NCBI GenBank assembly: GCA_023667395.1
Contig: JAMPAC010000017.1
Coordinates: forward strand, 1 to 54,342
Source of the DNA: Blautia sp.
GTDB lineage: Bacteria; Bacillota; Clostridia; Lachnospirales; Lachnospiraceae
DNA length: 54,342 bases
Direction: 5' to 3'
Shown here: piece by piece, positions 1 through 6,447 of the stretch
Layout: the number at the start of each line of letters is the position of its first letter
How positions within the stretch are numbered: the first letter of the stretch is position 1
The notes under the pieces: generated by a model
Databases searched by the model: none
Told to the model about the DNA's origin: nothing
The model's input: the letters and a program-made list of their open reading frames with translations, nothing else
Made by a program: the position numbers and the translations under genes

Positions 1-56
1 TTTCCTCCATTCCCTGCCACAGCAGTATCATACACGCCTTTTATCAGATTTTCCAC
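1..56 (-). CDS. Possible start of an unrecognised gene (partial)
   Basis: A minus-strand reading frame opens at a GTG just downstream of repA and runs off the window edge with 18 codons (it reads VENLIKGVYDTAVAG and onward). The preceding AGAG is only a weak ribosome binding site. The frame follows the repA operon in the same direction, so a real gene is plausible, but there is too little sequence to identify it. Confidence 0.25.
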   Translation of the reverse strand, partial: MENLIKGVYDTAVAGNGG

Positions 57-57
57 C

Positions 58-76
58 TCTGGACATTATGTCCAGA
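58..76. promoter_or_regulatory. 19-bp palindrome after repA
   Basis: Arms TCTGGACAT (58-66) and ATGTCCAGA (68-76) are perfect inverted repeats around a single base. The site lies between the repA stop and the next gene, so it could be an operator or a small terminator. No T-run follows, so an operator is slightly favoured. Confidence 0.35.
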
Positions 77-82
77 AGCCGA

Positions 83-1174
83 TTATGTAATTCCTTTTTC
101 CGCCCACCCGCCACCATACATATCATGCTGCACCTCCTGCTGGTAATAATGGTTCATGGTAGAGGACGAATTGTAAAGGGCTGTGATAAGGTATGTACGG
201 ATATTATTGATTTTCGTGACGGTATTCCTCATGCAGTCCATCACATACGCCACATGGCTGCTGTCCAGCTTCAGGAAACGGGACTTTACAAGCTCATAAG
301 GGTATTCTTCCCCATTGATGCGGATTTTCTCACGTTTCACGCATACCACATCACAGATAGTTTCGTAGATTTCCTCATACAGCTCCTTTTCCCCACGCTG
401 GTCATACTTCATGTGATGCTCATACTCGATATTATCACGGATCAATGCCATGTATGCGGCTGTTTCATCAATCCTATCAATCATATCAGCTTTTTCCTGC
501 ACACCTGGGTTATCCACATCTGCCGCAGATTGATTGATAGGATTGGTATAACTCACATCAGTATAACTCTGGTTGTTATAGTTAGTATTGTTATAATTAG
601 GGGCAAATTCTTTTACTTCTTGAAGTTCAGTTTTTTTATCTCTGGAAGTTAAATTCTTTTCTTTCTTGAAATCAAAATTTTTTATTTCTTGAAGTTCAGT
701 TTCTTTACTTCCAGAAGTTAAATTTTTTTCTTTCTTGAAATTAAAATCTTTTACTTCTGTGGAAATATCAGTGTTTGCAGCCTTTTCTGCGTTTCTTCTA
801 TCCGGCACAGAAGCAAAATTTTTCACATATATGATGTCAGGTTTTCCAAGCCCCCTGCGTTTTTTCTCAATCAGTCCTATGCCATTATCTGAATCCAGCT
901 CCTTGATAACTTTCGTGCAGGTGGGTTTTGAACAGCCTAAATCCTCTGCCATATTATCCACGGCATAAATAATATATGCCCTGTTTTCATCATCCAGCCA
1001 TCCATTTTTCATGGACAGCGCCATTCTGTCAAGCATCAGCCCATACAGGAGCTTAGCATCGCTGCTAAGCCCCTTGAAACGCTCATCCTTTATCAGCAGG
1101 CGTGGGACACGGTAAAAAGAAAACTGCTCTGCTTCAACGCCATAGTAATAATCAAACTTTAATGGCTCGCCCAT
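83..1174 (-). CDS. Replication initiator protein, RepA_N family
   Basis: This protein of about 363 residues starts replication of the excised or plasmid form of the element by binding its origin. The N-terminal third (FSFYRVPRLLI, then LSSDAKLLYGLMLDRM, then a winged-helix region with CSKPTCTKVIKEL) is typical of the RepA_N domain of Firmicutes theta-type plasmids and ICEs. The middle is low-complexity: a unit of about 23 residues beginning FKKEKNLTS occurs twice in tandem, followed by an Asn/Tyr-rich stretch (NYNNTNYNN, then SYTNPINQS). Such variable linkers are common in this family. I start it at the ATG at 1174, preceded by a good AAAGGGG site; an upstream in-frame ATG at 1216 lies inside the parB tail. 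It is last of the visible operon parA-parB-repA. Confidence 0.85.
   Translation of the reverse strand: MGEPLKFDYYYGVEAEQFSFYRVPRLLIKDERFKGLSSDAKLLYGLMLDRMALSMKNGWLDDENRAYIIYAVDNMAEDLGCSKPTCTKVIKELDSDNGIGLIEKKRRGLGKPDIIYVKNFASVPDRRNAEKAANTDISTEVKDFNFKKEKNLTSGSKETELQEIKNFDFKKEKNLTSRDKKTELQEVKEFAPNYNNTNYNNQSYTDVSYTNPINQSAADVDNPGVQEKADMIDRIDETAAYMALIRDNIEYEHHMKYDQRGEKELYEEIYETICDVVCVKREKIRINGEEYPYELVKSRFLKLDSSHVAYVMDCMRNTVTKINNIRTYLITALYNSSSTMNHYYQQEVQHDMYGGGWAEKGIT
594..750. repeat. Tandem repeat inside repA
   Basis: Two near-identical copies of a unit of about 69 bp encode the repeated FKKEKNLTS...ELQE segment of the RepA linker. The copies differ by a few substitutions, as expected for an in-frame duplication that has drifted. 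Confidence 0.7.
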
Positions 1175-1187
1175 GTTACCGCCCCTT

Positions 1188-1598
1188 TCACTGTTTCCCC
1201 ATGCCATGCGTGGCATTCCACTCCTCCAAAAGCTGGATAATGATGCCCTCTATATCGTCATTGGAATATTCCTCCGAAAAATACCTGCTGATCTTATCGC
1301 CTTTAATCGTGACTTTCCTTTCCTTCGGCTTTTCCTCCGCCAGTATCAGGCGCACCATTGCCAGCGTCAGCTCGTCGGACAGCCTTGCAAGCCATACATA
1401 CCTCTGCACCGTCTTTCCGCTTTCCCCTGCGGCTTCCCCCACTTCATCGAGGGTGCTGCCGCCTTTGCTGCCCTGGTGTTTCATCGCTTCATACTTCATG
1501 GCATAAGCCTTTGCTTTTTCGCTTGGCAGAATGTCCTCACGCTGGATATTGGAATCCCCCATAGGAACGAAAGAGAGAGAATATATGTTCATCTTCAC
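1188..1598 (-). CDS. ParB C-terminal part (DNA-binding half of a split parB)
   Basis: From DSNIQREDILPSEKAKAYAM onward this reads as the DNA-binding half of ParB/Spo0J, with a helix-turn-helix region around STLDEVGEAAGESGKTVQRY. ParB normally recognises parS sites and loads ParA. The first 14 or so codons (MKMNIYSLSFVPMG) do not look like ParB and are encoded by an extra 62-nt segment. The GTG start overlaps the stop of the N-terminal half (GTGA), so translation may be coupled. In family members known to me, the sequence reads straight through from IIMV to DSNIQRE in one protein. So this is either a recently broken gene or a genuinely two-subunit ParB. Confidence 0.7.
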   Translation of the reverse strand: MKMNIYSLSFVPMGDSNIQREDILPSEKAKAYAMKYEAMKHQGSKGGSTLDEVGEAAGESGKTVQRYVWLARLSDELTLAMVRLILAEEKPKERKVTIKGDKISRYFSEEYSNDDIEGIIIQLLEEWNATHGMGKQ

Positions 1599-1618
1599 TT
1601 TTTCATTCCGCTCCCCTC
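1557..1618 (-). other. 62-nt insert that splits parB
   Basis: Removing these 62 bases joins ...ATCATCATGGTG directly to GATTCCAATATC and restores the conserved ParB reading IIMV-DSNIQRE. The insert holds the stop of the first half and the GTG start of the second. It also holds a 9-bp stem (1564-1572 with 1601-1609, one G-T pair) separated by a 28-nt loop. Its length is not a multiple of three. It could be a degenerate insertion, a fission scar with coupled restart, or a bypassed segment. Confidence 0.65.
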
Positions 1619-1978
1619 CACCATGATGATCGTGGCTTCATCGTCCGTATAGTTCCTGACAATGACAGGCATCGTGTCAAGCCCCGCCCGTTCAGAGCCA
1701 CGTTTCCTCCGGTGTCCGGCTATGATTTCATAGCCGCCTTCCGCCCTCGGTCTTGCAATCCCCGGCACAAGCACACCATATTTGCTGATGCTCTCTGTGG
1801 TTTCTTCCATTTTTTCATCATCAAGCACACGGAATGGGTGTCCCTTAAATGTATGCAGGTCTGACAGCTTTACACTGATAATCTGCTCCCCTGCCATATT
1901 TTCCGCACTGCCAAACAAATCATCAAAGCTGTTCAGTTTGACTTTTGATGCGCTCCCTGCCTTACCTGCCATTCTCAA
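1595..1978 (-). CDS. ParB N-terminal part (ParB/Srx nucleotide-binding half of a split parB)
   Basis: This 127-residue protein holds the ParB N-terminal domain: VKLSDLHTFKGHPFRVLDDE, the central YGVLVPGIARPRAEGGYEII, and the catalytic/CTP-binding motif AGHRRKRGSERAGL, then the conserved DDEATIIMV. It ends after six foreign codons (EGSGMKK) at a TGA. It lacks the helix-turn-helix half, which is the next gene. The start at 1978 overlaps the end of parA by 17 nt, so the two are co-translated. Function as a partition protein would need the two halves to associate or be joined. Confidence 0.75.
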   Translation of the reverse strand: MRMAGKAGSASKVKLNSFDDLFGSAENMAGEQIISVKLSDLHTFKGHPFRVLDDEKMEETTESISKYGVLVPGIARPRAEGGYEIIAGHRRKRGSERAGLDTMPVIVRNYTDDEATIIMVEGSGMKK

Positions 1979-2747
1979 GCACCTCCTTTGTCAAGGACTG
2001 GTATGCCCCCGCAACCTTGCCTTTCGGGTCATGCTGGTAAATGCTGATGCCCTCTGCGGAAGTTTCCGCCGCCCTCACGGACATCGGTATGCTGTTTTTG
2101 AATATCCTTACATTCTTTCCATAATTCTCAACAAGAAGCGCCGTAATATCCCTGGCATAGTTTGTCCGGCTGTCAACCATCGTCAGGAGGATTCCCTCAA
2201 TCTCCAATTTAGGGTTAATCTGCCGCTTTACCTTGCCTATGGTCTTAATAAGCTGCTCCAGCCCCTTTATGGGCAGAAATGCGGCTTGCACGGGTATCAG
2301 TATGCTGTCGGCGCAGGCAAAGGCATTTATGGTAATCATGCCGAGTGAGGGCATACAGTCAATCAGGATATAATCGTACCTGTCCTTAACCATTTCCACA
2401 TAAGAGCGCATCATAATCTCCCTGCTCATTACATTCACAAGGGAAACTTCCAGACCGGACAGCTCAATGTTCCCCGGCATCAGGTCAATGCCCTCATCAT
2501 GGGTTAGGATGCCGTAACCCGGCTCTATTTCCTCATCGTTGATAACCTTTTCCATTACATTTGCAAGTGTGACTTCCAGCTTGTCCGGCTCTGTGAAGCC
2601 GAGGCTTGCAGTCAGGCCTCCCTGTGCGTCCGCATCAATAACTAAAACTTTCTTCCCCTGCTTTGCCAGCCCGATTCCTAAGCTGCTTGTGGTGGTAGTC
2701 TTGCCTACCCCGCCTTTCTGGTTTGCGATTGCTATAATTTTACACAT
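1962..2747 (-). CDS. parA: ParA/Soj-family partition ATPase
   Basis: This Walker-type ATPase of 261 residues moves or positions element DNA together with ParB. The deviant Walker A KGGVGKTTTTSSLG lies at residues 11-24, Walker A' VLVIDADAQGGLT follows, and the Walker B-like YDYILIDCMPSLG is near the middle. Full length for the short ParA type without an N-terminal DNA-binding domain. It overlaps parB, heads parA-parB-repA, and lies 18 nt downstream of the small DUF3970-like gene. Confidence 0.92.
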   Translation of the reverse strand: MCKIIAIANQKGGVGKTTTTSSLGIGLAKQGKKVLVIDADAQGGLTASLGFTEPDKLEVTLANVMEKVINDEEIEPGYGILTHDEGIDLMPGNIELSGLEVSLVNVMSREIMMRSYVEMVKDRYDYILIDCMPSLGMITINAFACADSILIPVQAAFLPIKGLEQLIKTIGKVKRQINPKLEIEGILLTMVDSRTNYARDITALLVENYGKNVRIFKNSIPMSVRAAETSAEGISIYQHDPKGKVAGAYQSLTKEVLENGR

Positions 2748-2764
2748 GGTCTTATTCCTCCGTA

Positions 2765-2947
2765 TCAGTTAGATTTTTCTTTGATGTTGGCTTTCTGCAC
2801 TTCCACATAAGCCCGGTAATACCTGTTTGTACCTTTGTTCCGGTACAGTTCGGAAAACTCTGTAACAGCTACTTGGGGCTGTCTTTTCAGAATCCTCTCA
2901 AACCACTTAATATCGTTCTTTGTTCCCATCAGTCGAATTTTCAGCAC
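2765..2947 (-). CDS. Small conserved element protein (DUF3970-like)
   Basis: A 60-residue protein beginning VLKIRLMGTKNDIKWFERIL and containing NKGTNRYYRAYVEV. It resembles the short DUF3970-type proteins that accompany partition genes on Firmicutes mobile elements; this is recalled family likeness, not a search. The GTG start has GGAGAGGAAAC in front of it. The gene overlaps the end of the upstream DUF6075-like gene by 41 nt, which fits a tight operon. Function unknown. Confidence 0.65.
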   Translation of the reverse strand: MLKIRLMGTKNDIKWFERILKRQPQVAVTEFSELYRNKGTNRYYRAYVEVQKANIKEKSN

Positions 2948-3431
2948 GTTTCCTCTCCATTTCCGCAAGGATTTCTTCAATGGGCTTCTGTTTCTCACAG
3001 TATTCCGGGTAACGGAGCCTGATGCCCTGCCAGAAATACATTGCGTAGCCGCAGCAGAAAATATCACTTGCCGAATATTCCCTGCACTCCCTGATCCGCT
3101 CATCCTCGCTCTCATAATCATCAACGCCTGGCGTTCCGTCTGTGTAAAGGTTAAATGCAAGCCTTACCACCCGTAAACTTCCGCTGGTCTGCCAGCCTTG
3201 ATGCAAACACTCTGTTTTGATGTACCCGGACTTGATGTCGTAAATCTGGCTGAAATGATTTCTTGTGTCCTCCGATATGCCGAGAATGTAAATCAAAGCC
3301 TTGTGGTAACAGTCCTGATACCTTGCTTGTTCCAATTTCTCAAAATAAAACTTCTCATGTTTCTTGTCTGCAAAAACCATGTGTGTGTTGTCGGCGCTCT
3401 GCGCCCCTGCTCTTAACGCTGTGTCTGTCAT
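2907..3431 (-). CDS. Conserved mobile-element protein (DUF6075-like)
   Basis: This 174-residue soluble protein has the sequence DKKHEKFYFEKLEQ near its start, then DCYHKALIYILGISEDTR, IKTECLHQGWQTSGS and VVRLAFNLY. The pattern matches small proteins annotated as DUF6075 beside parA on Firmicutes ICEs; the family name is from memory. No catalytic motif is evident. I choose the ATG at 3431 because GGAGG sits 8 nt before it; the ATG at 3446 has no site. It is the first gene of the minus-strand partition operon and lies just downstream of a terminator-like hairpin. Confidence 0.65.
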   Translation of the reverse strand: MTDTALRAGAQSADNTHMVFADKKHEKFYFEKLEQARYQDCYHKALIYILGISEDTRNHFSQIYDIKSGYIKTECLHQGWQTSGSLRVVRLAFNLYTDGTPGVDDYESEDERIRECREYSASDIFCCGYAMYFWQGIRLRYPEYCEKQKPIEEILAEMERKRAENSTDGNKERY

Positions 3432-3464
3432 AATGCTTTCCTCCATTCTAATTTTTTGACCATA

Positions 3465-3505
3465 ACAAAAAAAGACATTTTCTTAGATTTCTCTACGAAA
3501 ATGTC
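3465..3505 (-). terminator. Intrinsic terminator or attenuator before the partition operon
   Basis: On the minus strand a perfect 9-bp stem (GACATTTTC / GAAAATGTC) with a 14-nt loop is followed by seven T. It stands 35-70 nt upstream of the first gene of the operon, so it may block read-through from the neighbouring element and lysS, or act as an attenuator. Confidence 0.7.
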
Positions 3506-3656
3506 CCTCTTAGTACGAATTATTTTGTTGAACTCGGAAACAGCTATTTGACACTTTTCGGGTATTACCGGGTACTGTCTAACCAAAATTTATGTTAGCA
3601 GGTGTGTTAGTGGAATTGGCTCAAACCCTTGAAACCCTTGATTTTACTGGATTCTC

Positions 3657-3671
3657 TCAATCGAGTTGACG
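3657..3671 (-). other. Displaced alternative lysS tail
   Basis: Reading minus-strand through the left att core gives LFPTM and then RQLD and a stop, in the same frame as the end of lysS. I infer this is the former lysS C-terminal coda (or that of the adjacent element), displaced when the small element integrated and supplied the current KSIEK ending. Confidence 0.6.
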
Positions 3672-3686
3672 CATCGTCGGGAACAA
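3672..3686. repeat. Left att core of the lysS-integrated element
   Basis: catcgtcgggaacaa is repeated exactly at 9488-9502 inside the 3' end of lysS. The two copies bracket the integrase, rep and mob genes and the DNA type changes around them, so this is the attachment-site direct repeat. Confidence 0.85.
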
Positions 3687-3741
3687 TATCAATGCTAATA
3701 TTCCTTTATTTACCAACAATAATTTATCTTTTATCTAAAAT

Positions 3742-3763
3742 TTACTACGAATTTATACGAATA
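3742..3763. repeat. Integrase arm-site-like repeats, left end
   Basis: TTACTACGAATTTA followed by TACGAATA lies about 60 bp inside the left att core. The same words recur at the right end (9385-9406 and 9421-9427). The neighbouring element has TACGAAA and TACGAAT at 3494-3519. I infer arm-type binding sites for the tyrosine integrase. Confidence 0.5.
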
Positions 3764-3782
3764 TTTGTGGAGAAAAATAAAT

Positions 3783-3806
3783 AACAGGGTCAAAATGGCC
3801 CTGTTA
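3783..3806. terminator. Hairpin near the left end of the element
   Basis: AACAGGG and CCCTGTT form a short stem across about 10 nt downstream of the lipoprotein gene. It could end that minus-strand transcript, although the following sequence is not T-rich enough to be sure. Confidence 0.45.
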
Positions 3807-3877
3807 TGTGAGATAAGAGAGGTGTAGTGTTCTCCTGTTCTTCTATCAATAATATGAATTATTTAACAAAATAAAAT

Positions 3878-4627
3878 TTATTCTTTCTGCTGACCGCATA
3901 TACTACACTTATAACCAACAACCTCCTCACTATCATAAGCCTCTTGATCGACAACAACGACATTTTGTATTTGTGTCTCATAGACGGGATCGTCGTAGTC
4001 ATTCGCAATGGTGGGGGACATTGCATGGCTGAAATCGCCTGTTGCCTTACAGTGTTCCTGTACTCCTGCTGCAGAATCAAACCTCGCACCACAATAAGCA
4101 CATTCGTACTCTGTATGGCGATTAGTCCCAACCTGTACCTGTTGCTCCGTGGTTTCTATGTGAGTAATAGCTTCGTGGTGAATAATATTTGTAACCTCAA
4201 CCCAATTATGGGAATCAACCAAAGGCAGTGTTTCCTCAGCCTTTTCTCCGCAAGAACAAACCTTTATAACCTTACCCTCAGTAGCACAAGTAGACTCAAC
4301 AGTAGATTGGACTTTAAAATCATGTGTGTGTGGCGGTTGTGTCGGCTCTGGTGTGGCGGTTGGTTCGGGTGTAGGCTTTTGAGTAGATTCGGGTGTGGTA
4401 TCTGCTACTTCGTTATCTTTGCTTTCTGCCTTCGCCTCGTCTGATGATACCTCTGGTGTCTCTGTCGCTTGCTCCATGCTCTCGACTGTTGCGGTATTGC
4501 TCTCCATAGCCTCGGTACTTTCAACAGACATATCTTCGTTAAGAACAGAGGTTGTCTTCCCACAGCCGACAAAACTAATACCCACTATAAGCATCAAAGC
4601 TGACATAATTCTTTTGTCTTTTTTCAT
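3878..4627 (-). CDS. Element-borne lipoprotein with zinc-finger-like Cys/His motifs
   Basis: The 249-residue product begins with a charged N-terminus, a hydrophobic stretch and a lipobox (SFVGC, Cys about 22), so it should be an anchored surface lipoprotein. A Ser/Thr/Glu-rich region and a Pro/Thr spacer (KPTPEPTATPEPTQPP) follow. The C-terminal half contains three Cys pairs: VCSCGEKAEE, a C2H2-like CAYCGARFDSAAGVQEHC with a later His, and CSICGQQKE at the extreme end. C2H2-like fingers on a secreted protein are unusual. It is the only evident cargo gene of the element. Function not recognised; surface exclusion or metal binding are guesses only. Confidence 0.75.
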   Translation of the reverse strand: MKKDKRIMSALMLIVGISFVGCGKTTSVLNEDMSVESTEAMESNTATVESMEQATETPEVSSDEAKAESKDNEVADTTPESTQKPTPEPTATPEPTQPPHTHDFKVQSTVESTCATEGKVIKVCSCGEKAEETLPLVDSHNWVEVTNIIHHEAITHIETTEQQVQVGTNRHTEYECAYCGARFDSAAGVQEHCKATGDFSHAMSPTIANDYDDPVYETQIQNVVVVDQEAYDSEEVVGYKCSICGQQKE

Positions 4628-4775
4628 TGTACGTTTTCTCCTTTAATTTGATTGTACCAAATTTTCTATAGTATATCACATTTGCAAAATAAATTCTACA
4701 AATAAAACTAATCAATTCCACCAATTAATAAATCATTGAGATTAAACTCAAATAAAAGTGGAACGAGGTTTAAAA

Positions 4776-5069
4776 ATGGTGGAATTTGGAAACAGATTGA
4801 AAAATTTAAGAAAACAAAATAATCTTACACAAAAGCAGCTCGCCTCTCTCATTGGCGTAAAAAATAGTATTATCTCTTTTTATGAATTAGGAGATAGGGT
4901 TCCGTCCCCGCAAGTAATCGTTAGTCTTGCCTCCGTGTTCCATGTTTCAACTGATTATTTGTTAGGTGTTCAAAAAGAGGAATCTGCTGATATTTCTGGC
5001 CTTGATGAAGATGACAAAAGGCTTGTCAGACTTTTAATAGATTCTTTGCGACGAAAAAACAAGAAATGA
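4776..5069 (+). CDS. XRE-family transcriptional regulator
   Basis: A 97-residue protein with an N-terminal Cro/C1-type helix-turn-helix: FGNRLKNLRKQNNLTQKQLA, then IGVKNSIISFYELGDRVPSP, then the common tail VFHVSTDYLLGV. It probably represses the element's mobility genes or its own gene. ATG 4776 is chosen for the upstream GAACGAGG; a GTG at 4758 is in frame but less well placed. It is divergent from the lipoprotein gene, with an AT-rich 150-bp shared promoter region, and convergent with mob. Confidence 0.85.
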   Translation: MVEFGNRLKNLRKQNNLTQKQLASLIGVKNSIISFYELGDRVPSPQVIVSLASVFHVSTDYLLGVQKEESADISGLDEDDKRLVRLLIDSLRRKNKK

Positions 5070-5095
5070 AAACAGCAGTTACAAAAAGCATAATT

Positions 5096-5134
5096 AAGGG
5101 GAATTGCTAAAAAGTGCATTTAACAATTCCCCTT
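5096..5134. terminator. Hairpin terminator after the regulator
   Basis: A perfect 11-bp stem AAGGGGAATTG (5096-5106) / CAATTCCCCTT (5124-5134) with a 17-nt loop starts 27 nt after the regulator stop and could terminate transcription from both sides. Confidence 0.75.
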
Positions 5135-5149
5135 GCCCTATTATTTGTT

Positions 5150-5206
5150 GCCGTCAAGTGCCGAACCGTCAAGGGTCAAGATGAACGGCCACGGCCGCCC
5201 TTGACA
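5150..5206. other. GC-rich structured segment between regulator and mob
   Basis: GTCAAGGG (5168-5175) pairs with CCCTTGAC (5198-5205), enclosing CGGCC-AC-GGCCG. Extra GTCAAG words lie just upstream. It is GC-rich inside an AT-rich element and holds no gene. It may be a single-strand origin, a small RNA or a terminator; the sequence does not decide. Confidence 0.4.
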
Positions 5207-5256
5207 GTTCTACGCTTGCGACTAAGTTTCACATACCATAAATTTTTAGGTCTGAT

Positions 5257-6291
5257 TTATAAACCCAATTCTTCCGCCCAATCATCAGCCTGTTGCACAG
5301 GAACAGGATCGCCATGCAGATAAGCAAATATGTCGTTCATATAATCTGGATCATATTCCTCTAAATACTGCCTTAATTCGACACATTCAGACATATACTG
5401 ATTGTCTTGGAGATATTGTTCCAATCGTTCAACTTTTTCTGATAAATCGCTTAATTTGTCAGTTCTTTGAGATGTGGCATTGTCAAGAGTATGCAACCAC
5501 AAGTCAGCCTTTTCTGCCTTTGCAGAAAGCAAGGATATTTTGTCTTGCAACTCCTTTTGTTGCTGTTTGGCAGCAGTGACTTCTTTGTCAACAGCAGCCT
5601 TTTGCTGAAATGTCAGCATTATACTTGTGAGGGCATCATCTTCCTGTTCTTTGGCAAGTTGCAGACCGTCAGCCGCTTGCTGAATCTGTTTGTTTAATGT
5701 GGCAACTTTAGCTTGCTTTGCTTTATAAACATGAATAGTATCACTGCTCTGCTGTCTATCGGCTGGATCATCAGCAACAACGATATACTCATGGTGTCCG
5801 AAAGCCTTATCAATAGCGGCTTGCATAGTTGGGTGCAGAATAGACAGTTTTTCACGATTCATCAGGTTTTTAGCGGATAACTTAAGCACTCCATTAATTT
5901 CAATAGCGGGCACAAAATCATAGTGCATATGTGGGCTTTTTTCGTCCAGATGAACCCATGCCCCCACCTCATTATTTTTGCCCCCTGTAAGTCCTTGTAA
6001 GGCTTTGTGAGCGACTTTAAAGAACAATGCCGTATCTTCTGCCTTTAAATTTTTTGGAGCCGTAATAACTATGCTTTCCATTCTTACATTGTTTTTTTGC
6101 TTGCGATAAGAGCACTCATTCAGCCTATCTTTAAATCTTTGTAAGGCTGTCTTGCCGTCCTGTTCTGTAAGGCAGTAATTTAAGTGTGATTTTTTAGTAT
6201 CAATATTTTTGTTTGAATGATGTGACAGGTCTCGTCCGTCATGTTGAAGTATCTGGGACTCTGCCCCATTTGCTATCTTTTCAAGGTGCAT
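5257..6291 (-). CDS. mob: MobV-family relaxase (Mob/Pre)
   Basis: This 344-residue enzyme should nick the element at oriT and pilot the strand into a recipient through a helper conjugation system. The N-terminal domain carries the MobV signature VHLDEKSPHMHYDFVP (His triad of motif III, about residues 113-128) and the upstream region NIDTKKSHLNYCL. The C-terminal half is a long charged coiled coil (about residues 195-300). ATG 6291 has GGGGGA five nt ahead. A palindromic oriT candidate lies 50-90 bp upstream, as expected for MobV systems, where oriT precedes mob. Confidence 0.9.
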   Translation of the reverse strand: MHLEKIANGAESQILQHDGRDLSHHSNKNIDTKKSHLNYCLTEQDGKTALQRFKDRLNECSYRKQKNNVRMESIVITAPKNLKAEDTALFFKVAHKALQGLTGGKNNEVGAWVHLDEKSPHMHYDFVPAIEINGVLKLSAKNLMNREKLSILHPTMQAAIDKAFGHHEYIVVADDPADRQQSSDTIHVYKAKQAKVATLNKQIQQAADGLQLAKEQEDDALTSIMLTFQQKAAVDKEVTAAKQQQKELQDKISLLSAKAEKADLWLHTLDNATSQRTDKLSDLSEKVERLEQYLQDNQYMSECVELRQYLEEYDPDYMNDIFAYLHGDPVPVQQADDWAEELGL

Positions 6292-6343
6292 AATATTCCC
6301 CCCTCTCGTGTTTCTAATCTAAATATGATATTTCCGTCCGTCC

Positions 6344-6383
6344 GAGAGTGTAACCCGTTATACTCTCACATGTGAGAGACGGG
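6344..6383. other. Candidate oriT
   Basis: Three nested or overlapping inverted repeats lie just upstream of mob: GAGAGTGTAAC / GTTATACTCTC (6344-6354, 6357-6367, one mismatch), the perfect palindrome CTCTCACATGTGAGAG (6363-6378), and an outer CCCGT / ACGGG pair (6354-6358, 6379-6383). MobV plasmids place oriT hairpins in this position. The call rests on structure and position, not on a known nick sequence. Confidence 0.6.
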
Positions 6384-6410
6384 CTCTCCGAGGGCCATTG
6401 CATGGAGCCA

Positions 6411-6447
6411 AAAAATAAAGTGTTGCTACGTGCAACACTTTATTTTT
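6411..6447. terminator. Bidirectional terminator between rep and mob
   Basis: A perfect 16-bp stem (6411-6426 with 6432-6447) with loop TACGT has A-runs on one side and T-runs on the other. It overlaps the rep stop codon and should end the minus-strand rep transcript. Confidence 0.85.

Larger units (their letters stand above)
1..3671. mobile_element. Edge of a plasmid-like / ICE-like element (partial)
   Basis: The segment left of the lysS-type att copy carries, all on the minus strand, a two-gene module of small conserved proteins, parA, a split parB and a RepA_N replication initiator. This is the usual partition-replication block of Firmicutes integrative conjugative elements and large plasmids. 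It is more AT-rich than the chromosome and runs off the left edge of the window. Its right limit is placed at the att core at 3672-3686. I infer that it sits in tandem with the neighbouring small element at the lysS attachment site. No integrase or conjugation gene for it is visible here, so ICE versus integrated plasmid cannot be decided. Confidence 0.6.

Noticed and set aside
1557-1618. Group II or group I intron in parB
   Set aside because: The insert is only 62 nt, far too short for a self-splicing intron and without the expected boundary sequences.
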